NCBI GenBank assembly: GCA_964475985.1
Contig: CAYYYP010000018.1
Coordinates: forward strand, 1-58,787
From: CAYYYP01 sp964475985
GTDB lineage: Bacteria; Bdellovibrionota; UBA1018; CAYHWW01
Length of the DNA stretch: 58,787 nucleotides
Reading direction: 5' to 3'
In this document: one piece after another, positions 26,597 through 35,027 of the stretch
Layout of the letters: every line of letters begins with the position of its first letter
How positions within the stretch are numbered: the stretch's first letter is position 1
Position numbers and translations under genes: made by a program
The notes under the pieces: model-generated
Told to the model about the DNA's origin: nothing
The model's database searches: none
The model's input: the letters and a program-made list of their open reading frames with translations, nothing else

Positions 26597-27528
26597 AACA
26601 AATCAAAGTAATGTTTTCAAATTGGTTAAATGCCGCCGTACAATATTTAGTTAGGGTGTTTGTCGCCACATTAGGTCTGTTCGTTTCAATTTTGCCTCGC
26701 CCACTTGAGCTTAGACTCAGCTTTTTTGTCGGTCGGACATTAATGCCCTTTTTTTCATCACGGCGCAAAATCGCCGAAGATAATTTAAAAAACTGTTTTC
26801 CCGATCTTGCTCCAACGCAAATCGACCAAATGCTCAAAAAGAATTTTGAGCATTATGGAGCGCTCCTTTTTGAGCTTCTCCACATGGCTTCGCCTCTACG
26901 GGGCCACTATGCGCGTTACGCCGCAAAAAATTCTACCATTGAAAACCTGGACATCCTGCAAACAGCTCTAGATCAAAAAAAGGGTGTGATTTTCGTAACC
27001 TCACATATGGCCAATTGGGAACTTATGGCCGCTTCTGGAGGAGTAAATAAAATACCATTACTAATGGTTACGAAGCGCTTGAAGCCAGCTTGGTTTCATA
27101 AACTGATCGAGGATGCCCGCAGCTCCTTAGGAGTTCGGGGCACCTATGAACCCCGGACCCTACCAGACATCATGCGGACATTAAGGCGCGGTCAGACCGT
27201 AGGGATCGTAATGGATCAGTATGCCGGTCCGCCCATGGGAATCGAAGTTCCTTTTTTTGGGGTGCGGGTAGGTACGCTGGCCGCCGTTTCCGTTTTAGTG
27301 GAACGAACCGGGGCAATTGTGCTTCCGGTGATGACAGTGCGCGGCGGAGATGGTGTAGTGAGGTCGTATGTTCAGCCGCCGCCTGATCTTTCCGGGGTTA
27401 TCAACGACAATGAAGCGTGCACGGCACTTCTTGCCGCCTGTGTGGAAAGTTGGATCCGAAAGAATCCCACGCAGTGGCACTGGGTGCACCGCAGGTTTAA
27501 GAATGTCATTTGGCCGGGGCGAGCTTAG
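26593..27528 (+). CDS. Lipid A acyltransferase, LpxL/HtrB family
   Basis: Adds a secondary acyl chain to lipid A. The 311 residues contain an N-terminal membrane helix (about 15-35), the HX4E catalytic box SHMANWE (His138, Glu143), the DQYAGPPMGIEVPFFG block and the C-terminal PTQWHWVHRRFK, all usual for this family. The start overlaps the lpxK stop by four bases. Whether it acts before or after Kdo addition, and its chain preference, cannot be read from sequence. Confidence 0.93.
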   Translation: MKQIKVMFSNWLNAAVQYLVRVFVATLGLFVSILPRPLELRLSFFVGRTLMPFFSSRRKIAEDNLKNCFPDLAPTQIDQMLKKNFEHYGALLFELLHMASPLRGHYARYAAKNSTIENLDILQTALDQKKGVIFVTSHMANWELMAASGGVNKIPLLMVTKRLKPAWFHKLIEDARSSLGVRGTYEPRTLPDIMRTLRRGQTVGIVMDQYAGPPMGIEVPFFGVRVGTLAAVSVLVERTGAIVLPVMTVRGGDGVVRSYVQPPPDLSGVINDNEACTALLAACVESWIRKNPTQWHWVHRRFKNVIWPGRA

Positions 27529-27589
27529 GATGTATCCTGTTTGTATACATTGAAATTTTTTGAAATCGTTATGAAGGAGCCATCACTGC

Positions 27590-28684
27590 ATGTTGTCCAG
27601 AAAATCCAAATCGCTTTCTTTTTTTGTGATGCTCGCCATCACCGGATGTGCCACGGGAAAGTCATCAAAAATGGTAGGTAAAACCGCACTTGATGCAGGC
27701 GTTCCGACGGAAATTGCTAAAGCTTATGAAGTTTCTGAGCAGCCACGTATGGCCGGGGCCGCAGGTGAAATGGGAATTGCCCCGACGGTAGTTGCTACAC
27801 CTGCTGCGGATTCAAAGGCAGAAAGTTTAGTAAAGCCTGACGATGGGGGCAAAACAAAAAAAACAAAGTCTAAAAAAGGAAAAATCGCTTCACTTCCTAA
27901 GGCTCAAGCGGGCAAGGATAAAGCCGGCGACCAACCGCCAGCGGCCAAGGCGCCTTTTGAAATCCAAAGTCGGCGGCCGGCAGAAGATCCCCTTCGAGTC
28001 GGAGAGAAAGTGACCTTTGATGTTTCCTGGTTACGTACGACGGCGGGAGAGCTGGCCCTAGAAGTATTGCCAATGAAATATATCGAAGGTCGGAAGGTTT
28101 ATCATTTCAAAGGTAGTGCACGCTCGACATCGATATTCGCGAAAATTTATAGCTTAGAAGATTACGCAGAAACTTTTTTAGATTTTGTTGGCATGTTCCC
28201 TTACAAATTTATTTTGCATGGCGATGAGACCAAACACATTCGCGACAATCTCGAACTCTTTGATCATGCGCACAGCAAACAATATGTTGTTGTAAAGGAC
28301 GACCGTCGAAATGGTGATGTTCACAATGACAGTGGCTACAAAGACCTTATTCCACTCTCCCAGGATGGCTTAAGCTCGATGTTCTTTGTTCGGACTTTGA
28401 ATGTGAACCCAGGCCAACAAAGTAAATTTAATGTGACTATTTCCGGCAACCAGTCAGAAGCAACTATCTATGGGGATAAAATTGAAGATGTTCGGACGAA
28501 GGCCGGTACCTTTCGCGCCCACAAAGTGCGCATTGAACTTCTCTCAAAGGATAAAAAAGATCCGGCTTCTGCCTTCATATGGATGACGGCAGATTCCCGT
28601 AAGCTTATTGTTAAGTTTGAAGCCAAAGTTAGGGTGGGCTGGATCTCGGGCGTCGCAAAACAAATCGATTTAGGACATGATTAA
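27590..28684 (+). CDS. DUF3108 domain lipoprotein
   Basis: The signal peptide ends in the lipobox LAITGC (Cys20). Residues 25-125 form a low-complexity linker rich in Ala, Lys and Pro (TKKTKSKKGKIASLPK). From about residue 130 to the end lies a DUF3108-like domain beginning RVGEKVTFDVSWL and ending with the usual ADSRKLIVKFEAKVRVG. DUF3108 proteins are periplasmic or outer-membrane associated with no settled function. Placement between a lipid A acyltransferase and a heptosyltransferase suggests an LPS or envelope role. AAGGAG lies 11 bases before the ATG. Confidence 0.82.
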   Translation: MLSRKSKSLSFFVMLAITGCATGKSSKMVGKTALDAGVPTEIAKAYEVSEQPRMAGAAGEMGIAPTVVATPAADSKAESLVKPDDGGKTKKTKSKKGKIASLPKAQAGKDKAGDQPPAAKAPFEIQSRRPAEDPLRVGEKVTFDVSWLRTTAGELALEVLPMKYIEGRKVYHFKGSARSTSIFAKIYSLEDYAETFLDFVGMFPYKFILHGDETKHIRDNLELFDHAHSKQYVVVKDDRRNGDVHNDSGYKDLIPLSQDGLSSMFFVRTLNVNPGQQSKFNVTISGNQSEATIYGDKIEDVRTKAGTFRAHKVRIELLSKDKKDPASAFIWMTADSRKLIVKFEAKVRVGWISGVAKQIDLGHD

Positions 28685-28704
28685 CCCGCAGTGCATTTTT
28701 TCGC

Positions 28705-29916
28705 TTGAAAACAAGTTCTAGTCATCAAAGTACAAATGCCGTTTGGCGGGTAATGATCATCCAAACGGCATTTTTAGGTGATACGGTTTTATCTACCGTA
28801 CTATTGAGGGCGCTTAGGGACTACTATGTCCGAAAGCTTGGCTACACTTTGGAAATCAATTGGGTGGGCACTTCAGCTGCCGAACAACTCTTGGCGGATT
28901 TTTCTTCAGAAAATGACGGTTTTACGATTAAGGTCACCGTTTTAAAAAAACGAGGATTTATCGAGGGCATAAAGAATTTTTATTCGACGGTTTCGGGCTT
29001 TAGAAAGATGCAGGCACGGTCAGGTACCTTCAATGAACTCTATTGTGTGCACCGGTCTCCACGCTCGCTGATTCTAGGAGCCATGATTGGGGCTAGTAAA
29101 CGACTGGCCTTCTCCGGCGGCAGGTTCAAGAACCTTGTCTTAAAAATTTTGGGATATGAAACGGTTGAATTTTTCCCGTACGAATTGAAAGCCTTTCCCC
29201 AGGCCGACGCAAATGTTCTGCCTTTGATCAGATTTCCCCACTACGTGGACCGAGTGCTGAACTTGCTTTCTTTTCATTTGCCTCTAGTGCACCACCTGCG
29301 TAAGCCGTTGCTCCCCTCAATCGCCGCGGAAGCGAAATCAATCTCTGACGCATACTTAATTCTGCTTAGCCCATTTTCGGTCTGGGGTACTAAGATGTGG
29401 CCGGTTGATCATTGGCGGCAACTTGTAAAATTTCTGCACACCCAAAGGGTTCTAGGGCCTTCGCAAAATCTTGAAATTGGAATTCTTGGAAGCGGCGACT
29501 CACCCTACGGTTTGTCCGGTGAGCGAGAAAATGCGAATCTTATATTAGGGTCCGCCGGCGCCGGCAAAAATTTTGTTGGAAAAACCAATATTGTTGAGCT
29601 TAGCCACTTGATAAAATCGTCAAAACTGGTGGTCACCAACGATTCCGCGGCAGCGCACATTGCGGCAGCTTGGAATACGCCAACCGTAATGATTTATGGC
29701 CCAACTTCGGAAAAATGGGGCTTTAGTCCGCTTTCCGACAATCAAGTTATTGTTCAGAATTTAGCTCTAAACTGTCGTCCTTGCCACATTCACGGCCCGA
29801 ACGTTTGCCCTCTCCCCAGAGCAGAAGATAGTTTTCGCTGCATGAAAGATTTGGATGCCCAGCAGGTTTTTGATGCGATTCGTCAAGTCATCTTGATGGC
29901 CGACCTTAAAAACTAA
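28705..29916 (+). CDS. Glycosyltransferase family 9 (heptosyltransferase)
   Basis: The GT9 start MIIQTAFLGDTVLSTVLLRA is followed by the donor-site block VVTNDSAAAHIAAAWNTPTV, YGPTSEKWGFSP and the C-terminal cysteines CRPCHIHGPNVC and CMKDL. This is closer to classic WaaC/WaaF enzymes than the GT9 at 24221. The open frame begins with TTG at 28705; the in-frame ATG at 28753 gives the usual family N terminus and may be the true start, though neither has a good ribosome binding site. It follows the DUF3108 lipoprotein gene by 20 bases and is probably the last gene of the lpxK unit. Confidence 0.86.
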   Translation: MKTSSSHQSTNAVWRVMIIQTAFLGDTVLSTVLLRALRDYYVRKLGYTLEINWVGTSAAEQLLADFSSENDGFTIKVTVLKKRGFIEGIKNFYSTVSGFRKMQARSGTFNELYCVHRSPRSLILGAMIGASKRLAFSGGRFKNLVLKILGYETVEFFPYELKAFPQADANVLPLIRFPHYVDRVLNLLSFHLPLVHHLRKPLLPSIAAEAKSISDAYLILLSPFSVWGTKMWPVDHWRQLVKFLHTQRVLGPSQNLEIGILGSGDSPYGLSGERENANLILGSAGAGKNFVGKTNIVELSHLIKSSKLVVTNDSAAAHIAAAWNTPTVMIYGPTSEKWGFSPLSDNQVIVQNLALNCRPCHIHGPNVCPLPRAEDSFRCMKDLDAQQVFDAIRQVILMADLKN

Positions 29917-29981
29917 AAAAAACCCGCTTTTTTTAAGAAATTCTGGCACATTCCGCAAAGAATTTTAGGGCCATTTCCCTT

Positions 29982-30010
29982 TTGCTTTCTCTATATAGCC
30001 AGGCTATGAC
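29982..30010 (+). promoter_or_regulatory. Candidate rpsA promoter
   Basis: TTGCTT (29982-29987), 17-base spacer, TATGAC (30005-30010), leaving a leader of about 35 bases before the rpsA ATG. Upstream at about 29917-29935, directly after the GT9 stop, a run of A, then CCCGC, then a run of T could act as a weak terminator. Confidence 0.4.
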
Positions 30011-30051
30011 TTCTAAACAAATTTTGAATTCGAAAGGTCTATAAAATTAAT

Positions 30052-31950
30052 ATGGTAGCTGATCAAACTTCTGCTCAATCCCCCGCAAAGCCCGCCGAGA
30101 AGAAAAAAAAATCCGCAGGTAACACCTACGCATGGATGGAATCCTTTGAAGGAACCGATGCGGGTGCGCAGAAAGCAGAAGAAACATCCGCCGAACCTGC
30201 CGTTGACTTAACCAGCGAAGATTCTATTTTTGCAAAAATGTTCGAGAGCAGTCTTACCGACGGGAAATTCACCGAAGGTGAAGTGATTCCAGGCACTGTT
30301 TTGCGGATCACTCCTGAAGCGGTCGTAGTAGATATCGGTTACAAATGCGAAGGCCAAGTCCGTGCCGAAGAGTTTCGCCGCCCCGACGGTTCCATGGAGG
30401 TGGAAGTCGGTCAGCGCATCAATGTGCTGCTTGAAAGTTTAGATTCTGAACACGGTTATGTTCGTCTTTCCAAAGACCGCGCCGAAGTTATTAAGGCGTG
30501 GGATGAAATTGCGCGCGCATGCGATGCCGGTGACCTCCTTGAAGGAACGGTCATGGAGAAAGTCAAAGGCGGATTTATCGTGGACATCGGCGTAAAGGCA
30601 TTTTTGCCTGCGTCCCAACTTGATGTGCGTCCTAGCCGCAATTTGGATTCTTTCATCGGAAAACGTTTGAAATTCAAGATCGTTAAGTTTTCACGTAAGC
30701 GTGGAAATATCGTTCTTTCCCACAAAGCCGTACTTATGGAAGAGAAGGATCGTCTTAAGGCGGAAACACTTTCTGCACTTGAAGAAGGTCAACTCATCAC
30801 CGGTACCGTAAAAAACATTACGGACTACGGTGCATTTATCGATTTAGGTGGAATGGATGGCCTGTTGCACATCACCGATATGAGTTGGGGCCGTGTCAAA
30901 CACCCTTCAGAAATTTTTAGCGTAGGCGATCAGATCACCGTTAAGATTTTGAAATATGACCGTGAAAAAGAACGCGTAAGCCTAGGATTAAAACAAGTGT
31001 CCGCCAATCCATGGGACGAGCTTGCGGATAAAATCAGCGTTGGTGACCGAGTTAAAGGTAAAGTTGTTTCCGTGAAGGATTACGGCGCATTCGTTGAACT
31101 TGCTGAAGGCATCGAGGGGCTTATTCACATCAGTGAGATGAGCTACCGTCGCGATTTGAAGCATCCTTCCAGTCTTTTGAAGCCTGAAGATGAAATTGAA
31201 TGCATGGTTCTTGAAATCGATCCCCGCAACAAGCGTTTGAGCCTTGGTATTAAACAACTCCAGGAAAATCCTTGGGAGCTGTTGCAAGCAAAATGTCCTC
31301 CCGGCACCAAAGTTGAAGGCGAAGTGAAGTCTGTGACGGATTTCGGCGTGTTTGTAGATATCGGTGAAGGTGTAGATGGCTTGATCCACATTTCCGATAT
31401 GTCCTGGACGAAAAAGATTGCTCACCCCTCTGAGCGTTTTAACAAAGGTGACCGCATTCAGGCGGTCGTTCTCTCCGTTGATAAGGATCACGAAAAATTC
31501 AGCCTTGGAATCAAACAACTGGATAAAGATCCTTGGGAAACTGCTGCTGAAAAATACCGCGTAGGTGCAGTAATCGAAGGAAAAATTACTAAGGTTGCGG
31601 ATTTTGGTGCTTTCGTTGCGCTTGAAGAAGGAATCGAAGGCCTGATTTATGTCAGCGAGCTGACGGATCATCGCATTGAAAAAGCTTCCGAAGCGGCTAA
31701 AGTGGGCGATTTGGTAAAAGCCGAAGTCACAAGCATTGATTTGCGTGACCGAAAAATTGGCTTATCCATTCGCCGTTTGAAAGCTTCTGAAGAGCGTAAG
31801 AACTACGAGCAGTACTCCGCGAAGAGCGATAAGAAGACAAGCCTGGGTGACGTTTTGGGTTCACGCCTAAAAGGTATGCTTGCTTCTGAAGAAGTTGCAC
31901 CCGGAGTCGGTGGTTCTGGCGACTCTGACGGCGATTCAAATAAGTCCTAA
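30052..31950 (+). CDS. rpsA: 30S ribosomal protein S1
   Basis: RNA-binding protein that helps recruit mRNA to the 30S subunit. The 632 residues contain six S1 OB-fold domains from about residue 75 to 590; the last four repeat the pattern (D/K)YGAFI(D/E)L ... GLLHITDMSW ... VKHPSE closely. It is longer than E. coli S1 (557) because of a charged, Ala/Lys/Glu-rich N-terminal extension of about 55 residues and a Ser/Gly/Asp-rich C-terminal tail. A weak ribosome binding site is common for rpsA. sppA follows after 39 bases. Confidence 0.95.
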   Translation: MVADQTSAQSPAKPAEKKKKSAGNTYAWMESFEGTDAGAQKAEETSAEPAVDLTSEDSIFAKMFESSLTDGKFTEGEVIPGTVLRITPEAVVVDIGYKCEGQVRAEEFRRPDGSMEVEVGQRINVLLESLDSEHGYVRLSKDRAEVIKAWDEIARACDAGDLLEGTVMEKVKGGFIVDIGVKAFLPASQLDVRPSRNLDSFIGKRLKFKIVKFSRKRGNIVLSHKAVLMEEKDRLKAETLSALEEGQLITGTVKNITDYGAFIDLGGMDGLLHITDMSWGRVKHPSEIFSVGDQITVKILKYDREKERVSLGLKQVSANPWDELADKISVGDRVKGKVVSVKDYGAFVELAEGIEGLIHISEMSYRRDLKHPSSLLKPEDEIECMVLEIDPRNKRLSLGIKQLQENPWELLQAKCPPGTKVEGEVKSVTDFGVFVDIGEGVDGLIHISDMSWTKKIAHPSERFNKGDRIQAVVLSVDKDHEKFSLGIKQLDKDPWETAAEKYRVGAVIEGKITKVADFGAFVALEEGIEGLIYVSELTDHRIEKASEAAKVGDLVKAEVTSIDLRDRKIGLSIRRLKASEERKNYEQYSAKSDKKTSLGDVLGSRLKGMLASEEVAPGVGGSGDSDGDSNKS

Positions 31951-31989
31951 AGGAGGCGTTGCGCCTGATGCGCTGACGTCAAAATTGCG

Positions 31990-33072
31990 ATGGAAAATAC
32001 TGATCGAGACTATTCTTCTCAAGTGATTCGTAAAAATGAGCAAAGGCACGCTGCCTTCAAGGCTATTTTGATAATCATCATTGCAGGAATCCTGTCTTTC
32101 GCAGTGTTTATTGGCGCAGTGACTTGGGGACTTAAACACCTTTTTTCCGGGGGATCGTCAGGATCTTCAGGCCGTGTCACTTTGTCGGCTTCATCTAAAT
32201 CCTCTAAGGGTCCAAAACTTGGAGTTATCGAGTTGTTTGGCGTGATCATGGATTCCAAACGAGTCCTGGAGGATCTTGATGCCTTTGAAGATGAAGACGA
32301 GATCAAAGGAGTTATTCTTCATATCAATTCTCCGGGCGGGGCCGTTGCGCCTTCCCAGGAAATTTTTGAGGCCGTAAAAAAGTTAAATGCTAAAAAGCCA
32401 GTATTTGCTTCAATGAGCACTGTTGCAGCGAGTGGGGGCTATTATGTGGCCTGCGGGGCAAAACGTATTTTTGCGAGCCCAGGCACCATCACCGGCAGCA
32501 TTGGCGTGATCATGCAGTTTGTCGATTTATCCCGGTTGTATGAATGGGCTAAATTTAAACCCTACAATGTGAAAACGGGTCGTTTCAAAGATATCGGAAA
32601 CCCCGAGCGAGTCATGGACTCTGAAGAACGTGCGTTAGTTCAGGGAATGATCGACAACGTGCTTGAGCAGTTTCGTTCCGCGGTTCAAGAATCAAGGCAT
32701 CTCACCCGAGAGCAAGTAGTAGCGCTGTCCGATGGGCGCATTTTTTCTGGGGCTCAGGCTAAAGAAGCAGGCCTCGTAGATGAGTTAGGTGGACTGCGAG
32801 ATACGGCTCAGAAGCTGGTTGCAGAAACTAAAGAAAGTGGAAGACCCGTTCTGGTGTATCCTGCAGAAAAATCGCGTTTCCCCTGGCAACAAATTTTATT
32901 TAGCGGAGATGATGACGCCGAAGAGTCACGATCGGCGATTCGAGGAATTACCCAGCTCCTTCGCTTGATGGGGGTCGTAGGCCAGAACGATGGTTCGCCA
33001 AAGCTTTCTTCAAAAGGCGGTATTTGGGCTTATATGACCGCACCTTCTGCACAGTATATTTACGGGCATTAG
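31990..33072 (+). CDS. sppA: Signal peptide peptidase SppA, 36K type
   Basis: Inner-membrane serine protease that degrades cleaved signal peptides. One N-terminal membrane helix (about 25-47) is followed by a Ser/Gly-rich linker and the ClpP-like protease domain (about 75-290). Catalytic residues are visible: Ser148 in AASGGYY and Lys200 in TGRFKDIGNPER; INSPGGAV is the oxyanion region. The 360-residue size fits the short, single-domain form. No ribosome binding site is evident. A small hairpin (AGGCG/CGCCT at 31954-31966) lies between rpsA and this gene without a T run. Confidence 0.92.
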   Translation: MENTDRDYSSQVIRKNEQRHAAFKAILIIIIAGILSFAVFIGAVTWGLKHLFSGGSSGSSGRVTLSASSKSSKGPKLGVIELFGVIMDSKRVLEDLDAFEDEDEIKGVILHINSPGGAVAPSQEIFEAVKKLNAKKPVFASMSTVAASGGYYVACGAKRIFASPGTITGSIGVIMQFVDLSRLYEWAKFKPYNVKTGRFKDIGNPERVMDSEERALVQGMIDNVLEQFRSAVQESRHLTREQVVALSDGRIFSGAQAKEAGLVDELGGLRDTAQKLVAETKESGRPVLVYPAEKSRFPWQQILFSGDDDAEESRSAIRGITQLLRLMGVVGQNDGSPKLSSKGGIWAYMTAPSAQYIYGH

Positions 33073-33078
33073 TTTTAC

Positions 33079-33618
33079 GTGAAATTATCTTTAAGTTTAT
33101 TCGGTAGGACACTTTTAGGTCCAATTTATGGGCTAATTCTATTTTCACTGGCGCATCCTTCGGCCGTCCACGCCAGAGCGGGCCGTGATTACGCGGTAGT
33201 TGCATTTGAAGAACTTTCTAGACTTCGAATAAAGTTAGCCGAAGATGAGCTGTCCAAAACCGAGCAGGAAAGGCTTGCTCAGCTTTTGTTTCTACATGCC
33301 GACTGCCTTGAGTTATCAATGGTTTTGAAAAAGAAGCAGATGCGTGAGGTAAGCATCCCTTTGCGCTCCGAACTGCTCTGTGCCTGCGCGACGGACTGCG
33401 CCCAGGGCCAACCGGGATGGAGTCTGTTTCGTTTAAAGGAAATTTTAAAAAAGAGAATGATTGGCCAGGCAGAGGTTTTGGAAGCAAGGGCAGTGATGGC
33501 GCATCGGTCGTCTAGCGCGGAGAGTCGATATCTTTTTGCCCAAATTTTGTTGAAGTCGCCCGAGAGTGCCGATCAAGCTCAAGGGAAAAGGATGCTTGAT
33601 GAACTCAAAAACCACTAA
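33079..33618 (+). CDS. Hypothetical exported protein
   Basis: Not recognised. The 179-residue product starts with GTG at 33079, six bases after the sppA stop. The signal peptide is about residues 1-32 (ending AVHARA). The remainder is helical, rich in Leu, Glu and Lys, with cysteines in HADCLEL and LLCACATDC. The C-terminal half, including SAESRYLFAQILLKSPESAD, resembles a tetratricopeptide-type helix pair but is too short to call. It overlaps the rsmB-like gene by 20 bases, so co-expression with sppA and rsmB is likely. Confidence 0.65.
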   Translation: MKLSLSLFGRTLLGPIYGLILFSLAHPSAVHARAGRDYAVVAFEELSRLRIKLAEDELSKTEQERLAQLLFLHADCLELSMVLKKKQMREVSIPLRSELLCACATDCAQGQPGWSLFRLKEILKKRMIGQAEVLEARAVMAHRSSSAESRYLFAQILLKSPESADQAQGKRMLDELKNH

Positions 33619-35026
33619 GCCCTTATTATCTGCCGAAGCTAGCTCCGATCCGCGGTGGGAGGCTTACCGTGCAATAGGCCAGATTTTAAATGAACCTGCC
33701 GTTCATGTTCAAGAGTCCAAATCCGATGCTCCTGACTTTTCGCCGGCCGACGCCGCACTCTTCACGGAGTTGTTTCACGGAATATTCCGGGAGTGGGATT
33801 TTCTCGCCTTTGTGATGTCCGAAGCGAATATTAAAATTCGTAGAAGAGGAAGTTTCTTGCTCTGGGCGTTAGCCAGTTACCAAATTCTTTTTCTTGACCG
33901 CATTCCACGGTACGCAGTTTTTTCAGAACTGAAAAAAATGGGAAAGGGCATTAAGTTAGCGGAGCCTGAGATCAAACATTTGTTTTGGGCCGTATCCGAA
34001 GTAGAGCGAAGGCGAGGCTCCTTACTAAAAGCAAGGGAGCGGCTTTTGAAGGAATTCACGACGGAACACGTCCTCCAGGGCTTTCCATTTCAAACCTTGC
34101 CGCCCGATTTTCGGAAGTGGTTTCCTAAGGGAATGCATCGAGTTTTAGGATCACTGAGAACCCGGGGCGTATTGATGGGTTATCTTTCACCTGGGGATAC
34201 CTCACAACCTGAACCAGAAGGGGAAAAGCCAAAATTTCTATCTTCACGCGCCCGGTATTTCCAAGATGGAAAAACTCCCGAGTTACTGCGTGCATTGCAA
34301 AAAGGTAAGGCAGCGATCCAAGGTGATGCGAGCCTTTTTTTATGCGAACAAGTGGCCGCTCTCATCGCAGAGAAGGCTGCCTCAAAAGCGAAACTTAAAA
34401 TTTGCGAACTGCATGCAGGAAAAGGTGGAAAGTTTTTCAGTACGATTCACGCATTACAGACCCTTACCCCGCACACTTCATGTGAGATTGAATGGTGGGC
34501 CACGGACTCCAGTCCTCGACAAATAGAAATACTTGAAGCCCAGGCCAAGAACTCCACGGAAAATTCTGATTTGTTGAAAAACGTAAGATTGCAAACCAGA
34601 GTTTGGGATTGGTCCAAGGGCCAAGCCGGTCCAAATCACCACTTTGAACTTCCGGAGGGAATGCCGAAAGATTTTGACATCGTGTTGGTGGATGCCCCGT
34701 GCAGCGGATTAGGAACCATTGCCAAAAACCCGGAAATTCTTTTGCGGGTCAATTCCAAGGCCATCGGTGAGCTCGCTCAAAAACAGGGGATTTTCTTAAA
34801 GCAGGGCTTAGAGCTCCTTGGCGTAAACGGCGAGCTATTCTATTCCGTGTGCACCTTCACTACGCAGGAAGCATTTGATGTGGCAAAATCGATTGCCGGC
34901 CAAGCTAAAGTTGAGTCACAAATATTAATTCTTCCGCAGGCCGCAAAAGAATTTCAGTTTGCATTTCAAGACATTCTTTACACGCCTTCCCCGGAAGCAT
35001 TCTTCTTCATGCGGCTTCGAAAATAA
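33599..35026 (+). CDS. rRNA cytosine-C5 methyltransferase, RsmB/NOP2 family
   Basis: SAM-dependent m5C methyltransferase, probably for 16S rRNA. An N-terminal NusB-like helical domain (about 18-155) is followed by the Rossmann catalytic domain. Visible motifs are the SAM site ELHAGKGGKFF (about 270-280), DAPCSGLG (Cys368) and YSVCTF (Cys418), the two-cysteine arrangement of the family. ATG at 33599 is preceded by AAGGATGCTTG and is preferred over the longer open frame. The end is one base from the convergent Rsm22-type gene. Confidence 0.87.
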   Translation: MNSKTTKPLLSAEASSDPRWEAYRAIGQILNEPAVHVQESKSDAPDFSPADAALFTELFHGIFREWDFLAFVMSEANIKIRRRGSFLLWALASYQILFLDRIPRYAVFSELKKMGKGIKLAEPEIKHLFWAVSEVERRRGSLLKARERLLKEFTTEHVLQGFPFQTLPPDFRKWFPKGMHRVLGSLRTRGVLMGYLSPGDTSQPEPEGEKPKFLSSRARYFQDGKTPELLRALQKGKAAIQGDASLFLCEQVAALIAEKAASKAKLKICELHAGKGGKFFSTIHALQTLTPHTSCEIEWWATDSSPRQIEILEAQAKNSTENSDLLKNVRLQTRVWDWSKGQAGPNHHFELPEGMPKDFDIVLVDAPCSGLGTIAKNPEILLRVNSKAIGELAQKQGIFLKQGLELLGVNGELFYSVCTFTTQEAFDVAKSIAGQAKVESQILILPQAAKEFQFAFQDILYTPSPEAFFFMRLRK

Positions 35027-35027
35027 A

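Noticed and set aside
30988..31671. 227-codon open frame antisense to rpsA
   Set aside because: Long only because the S1 repeats lack stops on the other strand; no recognisable protein features.
6765..31981. Repeated palindrome TGACGTCA (6765, 12713, 18413, 31974)
   Set aside because: Most copies lie inside coding sequence and spacing is irregular; likely chance occurrences, not an operator family.
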